Source of the DNA: Atrichornis clamosus
Lineage: Eukaryota; Chordata; Aves; Passeriformes; Menuridae
Assembly (NCBI GenBank): GCA_013400975.1
Contig: WBMZ01009438.1
Span: forward strand, 186,001-250,000
Length of the DNA stretch: 64,000 bases
Direction: 5' to 3'
The notes below the pieces were generated by a model that saw nothing but the letters and a program-made list of their open reading frames with translations, was not told the origin of the DNA and searched no databases. Within the stretch, counting starts at the first letter, position 1, and each line of letters starts with the position of its first letter. The position numbers and the translations under genes were made by a program. Positions 37,692 to 49,600 of the stretch are shown piece by piece.

Positions 37692-38060
37692 CTCCAGAAT
37701 TTTTGCAGGAGGGAATGAATTCCTATGGATTTGTATCATGAGCTTGCCCCAAGCAGCTCTCACCCCATTACCGTATCAATGCAAACCCAAGTGATTACTG
37801 CTGTCTGGAACACAGCTCACCTCTGGTACCTGGGTAAATGGCATACAGATGCAAGATACAACTTGAGGCCGTGTCAGGAGAATTTGGCAATGGTATTGTG
37901 GAAATAATACATCTATGGGTAATCAGCACTGCGGATATATCTGAAATTCTAGCAAGGTTCAGGAAAATGGGATTCTCAGCTTGTGCTGGGAACACCAATG
38001 GCACACACAGACCTCTCTCACACTCTCTTGTAGGTGTCAATAGAAAAACTCTCAACAAAA
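37692..38060 (+). pseudogene. PIF/Harbinger (HARBI1-like) transposase relic
   Basis: This appears to be a decayed fragment of a Harbinger-superfamily transposase, whose intact form cuts and pastes DNA with a DDE nuclease. From 37692 one frame reads LQNF, an in-frame stop at 37716, then MDLYHELAP and, further on, a VSMQTQVITAVWNTAH stretch. This resembles the N-terminal F-x-x-L-x-x-E-L-A-P and R-V-A-I-A-x-W-K-L-A blocks of HARBI1-like proteins. A frameshift follows, and the frame starting at 37838 continues with FGNGIVEI, then ISEILARFRKMGFSACAG, NTNGTHRPL and a later VNRK. This corresponds to the G-F-P-x-C-x-G-A-I-D-G-T-H-I-P-I block and the N-R-K-G-Y block. The first catalytic Asp is replaced by Asn (codon 37997-37999). 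The element is clearly inactive; its ends and terminal repeats were not found. Confidence 0.75.
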
Positions 38061-41000
38061 ATGATTTTCTTTTTTTCTGCAGGGCTCACTTGAGACTGAT
38101 CTCACGCAGAATGGGACTTTGAAATATGGTTCCTTCTCCCAAAACTAGAGAGTTTGTTGTATTCTTCCTGTTTAACTTGAGGACGGGAGTGTGCTCAACT
38201 ACCACCTAACTAGGTTTCAGCTGGACACCATGAAAACATGCAGGCAGAAGTAAAGTAGGAGTCAGTAAAGTCAGCTACTCCTAGGAAAATACAAATCTTT
38301 TACTCAAGCTGCAGACAGTCACAAGGCACAGGAGATGTTATGATGTCCTGTTCATTCCCGGCAGTACAGGGAGGAAGCAGCTGCAGGATGACAGGAAGAT
38401 GTAGGAAGAGAGCATTGAGGGATCACTCCTGAAGGACTTCACCAGTGAACACATTGTAAGTCATGGCAAAGCAGCGACCAGACCACAAACTGCATATGTG
38501 AAAAAGCTGGAGCAAAGATTATATATCCAGAGCCTAAGAGGAGCTGTTGTAGTCTGGATGGATTCTAGGGCAAAAGGTGAGAGAAGTGTGTAGATATTGC
38601 CGTTCAATTTAGTAATCCTAGCTGCTTCAAGAGAAAGAAAATAAGAAAGAAAAGAAACAGCTCTAGAGCACGATTCACTTTATCCTAAAGCAGATATTAA
38701 GATATGTCAGATGAGTCACAGCCTAAAATTGCCTATTTCACTCTATTGATTAAAAAAGGGAGTCCAGAGTGATTAGTTCAGATGAAGACACCTACAATTA
38801 TGAATATGTTAGATGAGCTGAATCTCCCCCAAAAAGTTCTCATTAAGAGGGCAGGCATGGACACAGGCTTTGGTAGACAGCAGCAGTGCTGAGATAACTT
38901 CTGGAGGCTTTACCCTGAGAGACATCCAGGAAAGACCTTGCAGCTGGCTCAGCCATGAAAAGCAGAATTTGTACTTGTCCGTATCATGTCCTCATTTAAA
39001 CACTGAGTCTTAAACCTAGCCTATCAGTTATTCAAAGAGCTTTTATCTCTGAGAGAAAATAAGTGATTTTTCAGCAAAAAATGCACCTGACATTAATCAT
39101 GTAGGTTTATGGATCACAGTTTCCACTTAAGGCCTTGTGGGGGTCTACTATTTCAACATTCAAGTCTGTCCTTGGATACACAAACTGGATTTCTACAATG
39201 AACTGAGCTAATGCAGAAGTAGGAGTGCTATGTCTTTCTGTTGCACAGATATTTGAAATTTGGCCTATTACTAGTAATACAACAGAGTTTGTGAGAACAG
39301 GAATGATCCAATTAGTAGTCTCTAGTGGAATGTGCTTAGTGGAAGACTGGAGCTGGAAAAGCTACAGCCTGGCAGAGGATCAGAGGGAAGACAGGACACT
39401 GGGGCAAGCAGTAGGTCCATTGCTGCAGAGAAAAAGTTGTCTCTGTGTCTACACCAGGACATCCTCTGATGTGAGCTGCCCTCTCAGACCTCTGCATAGA
39501 GGGTGTGTTGGGAGAAACTGCTTCCATAGCCTTTCCTCCAGGCCATCTCTGGGAGAAGGAAGAAATGGTAGAATAGGCACCCTGTCAATTGGACCAAAGC
39601 ACTGCATGCAAAATTTTCCATTTAATTTAATTGTTTAATTACAAAACATTATTTGAACAGTTAGGTCTCCCTTATGCACAGGTAGCTTATCTGGTTTACA
39701 GAGTAGCAACACCAAGGGGCAGAAATACCCATTCTGCCTCAACAGTCCCCCCCACGTCTGGAAATATATACTCATGTTTATGTGCACCTCTCCAAAGATA
39801 ATTTCATGAACTTACATGGGCCTGCAACAACAAAGATGTATCCTAAACCTGGGAGTCTGGTGCAGAAACAGCCATCCAGCACTGAGAGAAGCAGCTCAGG
39901 GCCAGTAATGTAATCCTGGAAGCAAACTGCTACTTCCTGACCCATCATTCCTCATGGTGATGAGCTGACTGCATGCACAGAAAGCTGACTACAGCTCCAA
40001 TGCAGTGTAAGCCTATGGCAGATTTATTTGCATACTCTGAAGTAGTGCCCTGTGCAGAGAGGGTCCAGCCCTTGAGTCCTTGCAAAGCTAAGGTTACAGA
40101 TCTGCTTTCAGGACTTTGTGCCCTCGTTATGTTCAGATGGGAAGAGCTGGAGCCAGCAGCAAGAGGTGATTAAAAGTCTGAAGGTTTAGCAAGAATTTTT
40201 TCTCACATTTCCAGCTAATTGGAGATAATCATGAAGCTTCCCTCCACCCCCCCCCGTTTAATAGACTGCTGACATTTACATGTCTGGCTCGCGGTAGCCG
40301 TCTGGGGCTTGACATCTGTGCGTGGCAAAAGCATTTAGCTTCAGAGCGATGTTCCCAGAGAGTGCTATCAGTGTGGAACAAATTCTGTTCACTTAGTAAA
40401 TGTGCTGTGTAGTCTTGGGGGCTCTATAACATTTGGAAAAGAGGGAGAGCAAGGCTACTCTTAGAAGCATCAGGAGCTCAGTCGAAATGGGACTCAGCAC
40501 AGATGGCTCCTACAACTGAGAGCCACACGTTGGTTCATAAGAAACAGCTGTGCAGATGCTGTTCTGCACGGGTGCAATGAAAGCACGGGCCTGAGACACA
40601 GAGATGGCCGAGACACTGCAGTGGGAGGAGGCAGGCAGCATGGCTCTCTGAAGGCAGGCAGCAGCTCAACAGATGTTAATGCACACTTGTTAGCACTCTG
40701 CTGCCAGTGCCAGGCTTCTTCCCCCACTGCTGCTTCTGCACCATGCCCTTCACTAGGGGAAGGTGTGCTTCAAGTGTGTTAGCTGCCCTGCCTCGGGATA
40801 TGACCCTTCATCCTGGTAGGATTTCAGCTGTTTCATGCCCTGGGGCATGACACTGCCTTTGTTTAGGGGTGGCCATAACGGAGGATTTTATTTTTCTCAG
40901 TGAAAATGTAGCTCAGAAGTAGTATCCAATAGCAAAATTATATCTTCCTTTGGTCTCTCATGTTTCCTCTGTGGCTTATTTGTAAAAAGTAGGTGGAACA

Positions 41001-41169
41001 GGGAGAGATCAGGAAGTGTTTAATAACCTCCTGGTTATTTAATCTGTAAATACCAAGGTTTGAGGGGACTTTGATGTGAAAGTACATCAAAAGATAGGGT
41101 TAGAATTCAAAATTATCTCAACAAACAGGCAATGTAAGCTGAAAAAAACCCACAAAACTCAGTGAGATA
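38061..41169. other. Unique non-coding stretch, no gene recognised
   Basis: The only long frame is plus 39225-39638 (137 codons), without recognisable motifs. A short C run occurs at 40246-40255. The segment 40195-40400 mixes AT-rich and CpG-containing words and is flanked by low-information sequence. It could be a conserved non-coding element, but this cannot be told from one sequence. No terminal repeat that would bound the neighbouring Harbinger relic was found. Confidence 0.45.
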
Positions 41170-41520
41170 AATGCAAGTTCGTTTAGGTATACAAAAATAT
41201 TCAACTAGGGACCTACTGGGTTGGGAAAAGCTCAATGGAAATTATCCAGGAAAGGATGTAGGGGTTGTGATGCATGCATTGTAGGCTGATCATGAGGCAG
41301 AACTGTTATGTGAAGATAATACTGAGGTGTATGAACAGGATTATAAAGCAACCAAACTAAATTTTGTTCAAAGCCATGATGTAGTTCTATGTCTGTGTAT
41401 GTACACTGTTTCAGGAAAGATGGAAACGGTCTGAGAAGAATCCCCTGCAGAGAAAGATAGATTAACTGGGAAATTTAGCTTGGAGGGGATTCGTAGTCCA
41501 AACTGATGCTCCAAACAAGG
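41170..41520 (+). mobile_element. Old, decayed CR1 LINE fragment
   Basis: Several pieces follow ancient amniote CR1 ORF2 in the right order: ATAAATGCAAGTT, then AGGATGTAGGGGTTGTGATG, then GGCTGATCATGAGGCAG, then TTTCAGGAAAGATGGAAAC, then AGAGAAAGATAGATTAACTG, and finally TTTAGCTTGGAGGGG. In CR1 these correspond to the region after the reverse-transcriptase core, up to the conserved L-x-x-L-G-L-F-S-L-E-K tail. The copy is highly diverged and has many stops. The boundaries are approximate. Confidence 0.6.
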
Positions 41521-42401
41521 TTAACTTCAAAACATTGTTCAAGGTCTTGCCCAGGTCAGTTTAGAAAATTTCCAATTCTGCTGTCTCTATGGAATATGAG
41601 AAAGACTCAAGAAATGAGATTTTACCTCTGAAGAACTGAAGTTCAGTGGCATTCATTTGTGATTTGTAGGATTTAGATGAAATCTTAGGAGAAGCTGGGT
41701 CTTTGGTGAAGATAGGGGAGCTTCCCAATAACCTTCACACGTTTGCATTTCCTCACCCCATGGAAAATAGATGGGATGGAAGCCTTCCCTTCCCTTCTGT
41801 CTCAACCTTAGGAGAAGTTAATTTGCTTTTGTAGCCAGTCCATGTCGTTCAAAATTTCTGAAGCAGCCTGGTCACGACTTGCTCAAGAATTCAGTTCTAA
41901 AGATATATTTGCTAGAATCTCTAGGAGGAAAAGGTTTGTGAATACCTGTATTTTTACTTATCATATTATCTAAGTATATTTAAATTAAAAGATAACCAGA
42001 AATGATATGAATTACTATGAGGGCAAAAGTATCATTTTAGCATCCTTTTCCACCTTTTCCGTGTTCATATGTCTTCACTGCAGGTTCAGCCTAGATGACT
42101 ACAAGTCTTGCCAGAGTCTGGGCTTTACCATGTGTGTCTTCACTTTAATAATGCACCTAGCCATGTGTATTCGGGTCCTTCCTGCAAGGACCTTTACCCT
42201 TTCCTGGACAGAGGTGACAGACCTCACCTGCCCAGGACGAACAGTGGTCAGAACCCAAAAGACCACCAATATTTTACTGGGCTTCAAGTGCCTCCTTGAC
42301 TATTTATAGAGCAGGGAGTTTCCACTTCAATTTGGAAAAGAGTTAAAGTAGTAGACTGAAGATATACTTTCTTTTGATGGCTAGTACATGCTAATGCCCT
42401 G

Positions 42402-42427
42402 CACACACACACATAAACACACCCACA
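42402..42427. repeat. Short (CA)n microsatellite, interrupted
   Basis: About six uninterrupted CA units are followed by imperfect ones (ATAAACACACCCACA). It is simple sequence. A second, shorter CA run of about six units is at 44459-44471. Confidence 0.85.
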
Positions 42428-43589
42428 TCTTTTTTGTTTTGAAGTGATGAATTCACCACCATATAGCAATTATCCAATTTCAAAGTGAGTCATATTAACT
42501 ACCAGAAGAGTGAAATCTGTCCACACAGTAACTTTTGGCATTATAAATCTCTTTCAAGAATGTCCTATTAGACTATTTCTTTCTACCTTGTAGGGGAACA
42601 TGGGATGACTGGTTTAGTTTGGCAACACAGAAGTTAGCCATGCAAGGACAGGCAAGAGGCAGGTGATCCAGGCAGAACCAAACTCAAGTGAGATCTGAAA
42701 ACCTGTTGTTAATGCAAATTTCAGCTCAGTGCTGGAATCCAGTGAAACCTTCAAACTCATTGTTATTCATTAAGCAGATTGAAGGAGTGAAATGAAATTC
42801 AGCAAATTGTCCGCCTCTGCAGAGTACAATATGTTCATTTTGAAGGGAAACTGATTCATGGATGGGAGGTGAAGCATAAGCCGCACTTACCTCGGGGGAA
42901 GGAGTGAGAGGTCAAATGTTTTTTAAAAGGTCACATCCCTCTCTCAGTGCACTTGCACATCCCTCACTGACCTGTCTGCTCCCTTCAGTATGCTCTGGTG
43001 AAAAAGTCCAACTGTCCATCCTCACCTGCTGCATGCACTGATGCCAGGGCACCAAAAGTTCACAAGTAGCAGCCCCACGGAGCCCCACCCAAACTCTTCA
43101 CTGATCCTTTGGTAAGACTAACTTCTGCTTCTGCCCTGCTCCGTGGCATTTTGTGGGAGCTAGCTCAAAGATGAGTGGCCTGCTTGATTGAAACACAGAA
43201 TTAAGGATGAGAAGGGAAGACCCTTCCTTCAGCCATTGAGCATTCTTCCTGCCATTCAAGGGGTTAATTTTGTTATAATAACCCAGATATATCAGTTTAT
43301 TATTTGCTCTGTGAAAGTCTCCATGAGAGACCAGAAGAATTTTATTGTGGAGACCCACAGAAAGAGACAGTGTTCCATGAAGTACTGTGTTACTAGACAG
43401 GACTAAAACAGCAGGAAAAGAACAAAAGATACATTTTCTCTTGTGTTAAGGGGAAGCTGGGATAGGTTGCTGAGGTAGTCGGAGCTCAGCACCCCCTGTT
43501 CCTACTTAGTCCTTCTGTTTATCTCATGCTATGCTACAAGTACAACCTTCCTTCAGGGAAGCACAGTGAACGTGACTGGACTTCAGCCT

Positions 43590-43605
43590 TGCCTGCCTGC
43601 CTGCC
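43590..43605. repeat. Short (CTGC)n microsatellite
   Basis: Four consecutive TGCC/CTGC units occur in a pyrimidine-rich context. It is a simple short repeat. Confidence 0.8.
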
Positions 43606-43645
43606 ATGCTGCTTCTCTGCTGACCTGCAGGCTGAGACCTGTCAC

Positions 43646-43688
43646 CTAAGCTTAGAAATACCACATATCTAAGCTTAGAAATGCCCAG
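43646..43688. repeat. Two-copy 23-bp tandem repeat
   Basis: The 16-base word CTAAGCTTAGAAATAC at 43646 reappears at 43669 with one change (ATAC to ATGC), giving a 23-bp period and just under two copies. The core CTAAGCTTAG is itself palindromic. No function is implied. Confidence 0.75.
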
Positions 43689-46600
43689 TGCGGATGGTCC
43701 CCATCCTCACTTGTGGCACCAGCTCCACCTGGGAAACAGGGAGGGGAACAGGCACTTGCCAGTTTCGTCAGATCAGGGTTGGATGTCTGCCTTGAGATGA
43801 GAGGAATGGCTGTGTCTCTCCACTAACTACAAAAGGAACCTGGATAAAGTAGCTCAGATGAACATCCTAAGTGAGATGTAGACACTGACACTAAATGGCA
43901 TGACTCTTACCCAAGGTAACTAGAAGCTAACAAAATTAGGAGTACGTAGTATAAATCAGAAGACTTTTTCCATCATCCATTTTTTATTTTCTGAAGCAGA
44001 AATTGTAAGAAAACCAGTTCTTCAAGGTCCTAGATGCTAAAGATTGTAGCATGCTGCTTCAGAGCTTGCTTGATTAGTATTTAATTCAGTCAGTCATTTC
44101 GCCTAATGAAATGTCTCACCTATAACATTTCTCTGAGCTTAGGGGTTTATTTTTCATAGAGAACTATCTTTTAAAAAGAGTAACCCTTTGTGCAACTGAA
44201 GTTCCTTTCTTCCAGTGAGTGCACAGCCCTCTGCAGCTGTTAACTGCACCTCTCACCACATTCCAACTCTCTCTTGTTGCCAGAAATACACTGATAAACA
44301 GGGATTTCTCTCGAGGCCAAGTCTCTCCTGATGTACGCAATGCCTGGCAGGATGGGGCACCAATCAATGCTTAAGATCACTCTGTCATAGCCTCATATGT
44401 AGTGCTCTCATAACTAAGCAGCAGTTGGGCCAAGAAGGAGCTCCGGGTACTCATTACAACACACACACACCCTAAATCGTTAATTGTGTTTGAACAATGA
44501 AAAGTCATTTGAGAATTAAATTTGGTGTGGAAATCCTCAGCCAAAATGTGCATTTGCCTGGGACATTTGGGAAATGAGGTGTTGGGAGTAGATTGGCAGC
44601 TGATGACCTCATTGTCCCTAGGTACTTTGGGGTGGATTTGGACCACCTTACAAGGGTACCTTGTGAATATTTAGGCACCAGTGAAGGAATTCAGGGAAAT
44701 AATGAGTGCTTTAAAAAGCCTACAGCTGCCTAACCATGACCCATACGTCTGGGCGCAGGAGGGGACAGGCTGCAAAGAGGGACAGCCCCACTGAAATACA
44801 AGCCTTCAGGGCAGCCTGGGCTGGCAGGGCCCCAAAGGCACACTCAGCCCCCTCAGGCCTGCACGCCCAGAAACACAGGCCGGCAGCCCAAACACAATCT
44901 GCTGGCAAGAAGGTTCCCAGCCAGCGTCGTTTGCTCGATTGAAGCTCGTTCCAAAATTGTTTAAAAAGTTAGATTACTCATCTTTTTAATGAGAAGAGAG
45001 TGAGGCAAAGTCCTGCCTCGCCTGGCAGCCTCCAGCAGAGCACCCTCTCTGCTGTGATTGTTCTGTACCTGCTCCTGGGGTTTTGCTGCTCCGATGTAAG
45101 TGTGAAGTTCAATTGTCATAGCAACAGCATCTGGCAGGTGCAAAACACTGTATTCTCTCTGCTAGATGTAAGGCAAAACCTTTCTGCTCCAGGGAAGGGA
45201 ACTGTCAGTTGTAATGAAGATTGTCCTCTCTTCTCTTACCTGCAAACATAGCAAGGAAAACTCTTTATTGATTTTTTGTGAGAGGACTGGGGCTCCAGGA
45301 TTAATCATCTTCCACTGTTTTTCTTTGGTACACAATAGGTAACCATATAGGTGGAGGCAGTAAGTGTTTGGGCTATATATAACAGCATCTACAAAGCAGC
45401 CAAGGGAATTTCCCTCCACAGAAAAAGGCAATGAGAAGAAGGTGAAGTTGCATGGACAATGATGCCGCTTTTCCCAATGTCCCCATGATTGTCCTCAGTG
45501 GCCAGAGCACACTTCATCAAGGCAGAGGTGGCCCAGAGAGCTTCCTTCATCTCTTTCAAGGTTTCTCAGCTCTGTTACTTGGGCTAAGTGTGTAGGCCAT
45601 GCTTCCGTGCTTGACACAGACACAATTTCCCCCTGTGCCCAAAGAGGAGGTTTTTCCCACAGAGATAGTGTTGGGATGCACCCAGGGCTTGGGGCTGAGC
45701 CACCAGGAGGTAGCAGTGCATCCACCATCCCCTTGCCTTTAAACCGTGCACACTTTGGGAAAGAGGTGGCCAACTGCACAGCCCAAAGGCACGTGTGTTT
45801 TCATTGCACATTACACACCTGAAACATCAATGGTGGGGTCACCCAGCACATGGAAACTGTGCCCTGAAGAGGAAGAGAGGGAAGTGTTTGGCCACATGTG
45901 TCCACATAACCATCAATTAGTGTATTTTTTCATTTGACATTCAGTTTAAATATTTGAGGGCTGTCCCTCATTATTTTGAAGCAGCCACTATCCACAAAAA
46001 TGCTCTATATTACTATTGAAAATACCAAAGTAAATAATCCTGGGACAGAGGTCAGAGAAAAGTTAATTAAGTTAAAGGGCCAAATTCCACAGCATTTTAA
46101 GTTTCTAAATAATGGATACTGATTTTTGCGCCCTTCACTTCAGGTTTTGTCACAATTTTTGTCCTGTTGCTGTTCCTGGTAGTTTAAAACAAACCACTCC
46201 TTGTTCCCACTAGCTTTGCAGCCATGATTACACAGTCAGAGGGGAGGCTGAAGGAAAGGCATCGTCCCTTTCAAAGTGAAAGCCTTCGTGGCTTAGAGTT
46301 CTCCCCTACCCAAAACACCTCCTAACCTACAGCTGACAGATACAGCCACCCGGTGACATTCTTGTGGGAAATTAGGGACATGTCTTTATGGTCAACAAAG
46401 CCAGCAGAACTGGGGAGGGTATGGTGTACAGATGGCTATCAGTGGTCTGTCCCACCAGGTTGCAGAAGAGTATTAAGGAAACAGGCCCTCTGAAAAAGCT
46501 TCTCAATTATTTTCACTTTTTTTTCCTACACAAACATAACTCAAAATTAATTTTGATTTGAAGAATGAGGTCCAGGAATGAGCTAGCAGCTTTCCAGGCA

Positions 46601-49600
46601 CATCTTGTATTGTTACATTATCACTCAAGTAACAAAATATACAGGTAAACCATGAGACAGGTGAGCAGTGTCGGTGTGTGCTCTGACAATAAGTGTCTCT
46701 GTGATGCTGCATAATGAGTACTAATTATTAAACATGTATTGCCATGTTATAGAGTATTTCCTTCTGTTTTATAGGGAGTCAAATCCAGGGTAATAATTTT
46801 GTTTCTTTTTCAATGTGATAAATAATGTTGAATATGCTACAGATCAAAAGTGGCCAAACCCAAGACTATTTCGTTGATGGAGATAACTTTGATCTGCCAA
46901 TTGAGTCCATAAAAGAGCAACAGAAGATCAGCAAGGCCATCCCCTTCAAAGGCGCTGAAAGCTGCAGTTATTTGTACTCTGAAACAGAAAAGCACAAATT
47001 CAAAGTAATGTGTGCTAACAGCCCTCTCTGTTGCAACCTTCTAGCTAGAAACAATACATCTAAAAATACATCTGCTGATGAGGTCAGTAGGTTTATCCCT
47101 GGTGCGAGTCGGAAGGGCAGGAACTAAATAATAATGCAAAATCAGGGGAAAAAAAAGCTACAGCAGTGGGAAAAGATCAAGCTCTTTGTTTGTATTTTCA
47201 GCTTTCCTGACCAGCTCCAGTATGGGATCTCTTTCATGCTGTTGAAACTTCAAGTTCAAATTATCATGGCCAACAGTGCAGCATAATTATTAAAATAAAA
47301 AAATGTTGAAAACCAACACAAACAGCTACTAAATAAAAAACATTGTGAGGTAAAAGATTCCCCTACTCCACACCCCTGAGTAAAACCACAGATTTAGTGT
47401 CTTTATGGCTGACGGTGATTAATTTACTCATCACTAGACAGCAGTGTCCACTAGATTCTATGTGTGTAGCTGAAGATGGGATGGTCAAACTGCACTCATA
47501 GAATCCTCTTCCCCTTCTATTATGAGTTTCCTGAGAGCCTGGGTCATACGTGGCACATAAGATATTTCTCTGCTCCCACAGAAACCTAGTGTGAAGAAGA
47601 AAATGTGGTGGCTTTTAATCCTGTGAGCATGCTCTTCAAGCCAGAACCACAACCAAGCTGCCAGAAACTTCCAGGAATAGTAAGAGGTGCAGAGTTTTAG
47701 GGCAGTCAAGGTTCTTTCCAATAAGAGTATAAAACACAAAAGTTAAAATCTGCAATTTTGAGGAGAAGCAAAAGAGTTTCATGAAGAGCCTGACACAGGA
47801 CTGCTACGTCCACTGCAGAACAGTGAGCGGAGGTGGAAAAAAAGTTTTGACCAGAGCAGTAGCCACAGACATTCACAGTGCAATGCCTTCCTGTGAAGAA
47901 GTACAAACGAATTTGGGCTTAAAAGCAATAGCCAGTTTTAAAAGACTCACGTGAAGAAGAAGGAAACAAAAGAAAGGGAAAAGAATTAAAAATAAAACCC
48001 TTGGCTTTATACTTGTGCCACACTGTCTGCTTGCTGCTAAGGCACAACCTGCAGATGTGTGCCAGGCTTGCAAATCATAGTAAAGCATCTGTACCTGGGA
48101 ACCAGTCCTGCTCCTAAGTCAGCGTTTTCTCACCCGATGTCCCAGAACAACAACAGTTGACCTTGCTGGCACTGCTGCTCTAGAAGAAATAGAAGGGACC
48201 ATTTGTACCTCTAAAGTAGCTCCACTGAGGCAAAAGAACCACGACAGCCAAAGCAAGCCCTGCTGAACTGTGAGGTCCCCAAATAGAACCCTCTGCAACT
48301 CTGCATCTGCTCCCATCGCAACGAGTGCCAAAGATGTCCTTGACTTCAGCTAGAGCAGGATCAGGTACTCTCGTGGGAAAGGCAGAGGCATCCTAACAGA
48401 GAAAATCAGAGCCTATCAAATAGGATCGTTACAGAAATTTTTCAGGGGGATTTTTTTGGAGGAAATACACCTCTGTATTTCCATTATTGCTACTGGAATT
48501 CCTCAATGAGACAGAGGTGGCTGTGAAATTCTAAGTCTGTCCCTGTAGGGACGGGGCTGACAGGTTAAGACCCAGTTACTTTATAGCCAGAGTGGTTGTT
48601 CTGGTTTTTAAGCTCCCTGAATCCCTTTGGATAACCGAGAAAAACTGACAAGGTTAATAAAATCCAGGCAGTTAAGAGGCAGCTGTGACATTGTTATTTG
48701 TAGGGAATCAAACCCAGAGGTCAAGCACACTGATTTCAGCCATGTTACACTTGGAATAAATGTGATCCGTGAGACTTTTGCTCCGTTCACAACTGCACAA
48801 CAGTTCACAGCTCAGGGTCTCTTGGCCCTGGTACCCTCCCCATGTGAGCCCACTCCTGCACTGCTTTCACTCCGGCACCTGTGGTTTGAGGCACAGCAGC
48901 ATCCAAGACCTGCTTCAGGCTTGTCTTTCCAGGCTCATCCAGGGGTGCATTGGGCTGTGTCATGCACCCGCAAAGGGCTCACGCTCCAGCCACACCGACC
49001 AGATCCCAGGCACATCCCTGCTGACCTCCACCACACCTCAGGACCATCTTTTCCTGTAACACAGCCCTCATGGGGCTGGCTGAGAGATTCATGGCTTATT
49101 CCCCCTGGTCCCTTGCAATTGCACCCCATACAGCCCATAACACACAACTCCTGCCAGAGTAGGGGTTTTGGGTTTTTTTTTAAAGTCATTTGCTATAGAC
49201 ACAAAAAATGCACAGATCCAGCTCAAAGAAGAAATCATCTATATGCTGTGCCATCCTCGCTTTGCCTCATCACCCTAAATTTTTTTTTTAATTGAAGGAA
49301 ATTCATCTCAGGAGAGAAGTCTCTGCTCTCCAGACATCAGGAGCACAGCTGACCCTTGGAGGATGGAGGCTCTCTGATTTTGCAGTCTGTATCTTTCAAA
49401 TGGGCCCATGAGACAGTTATTCTCTTTTTTTTTCTACTATGAGGTAACCCTATGTCTGCTTTTGTCATGTGATCAAGTTCCCTCCCAGAATAAGCCAATT
49501 CTTAGAGAATGTCTTTTCCACATAATCTCACACGACAATAACAAAATAAAGCTTATTTAAAGTACATGATAGCAAATCGCTTTTTACCCTTGGAACTGTT

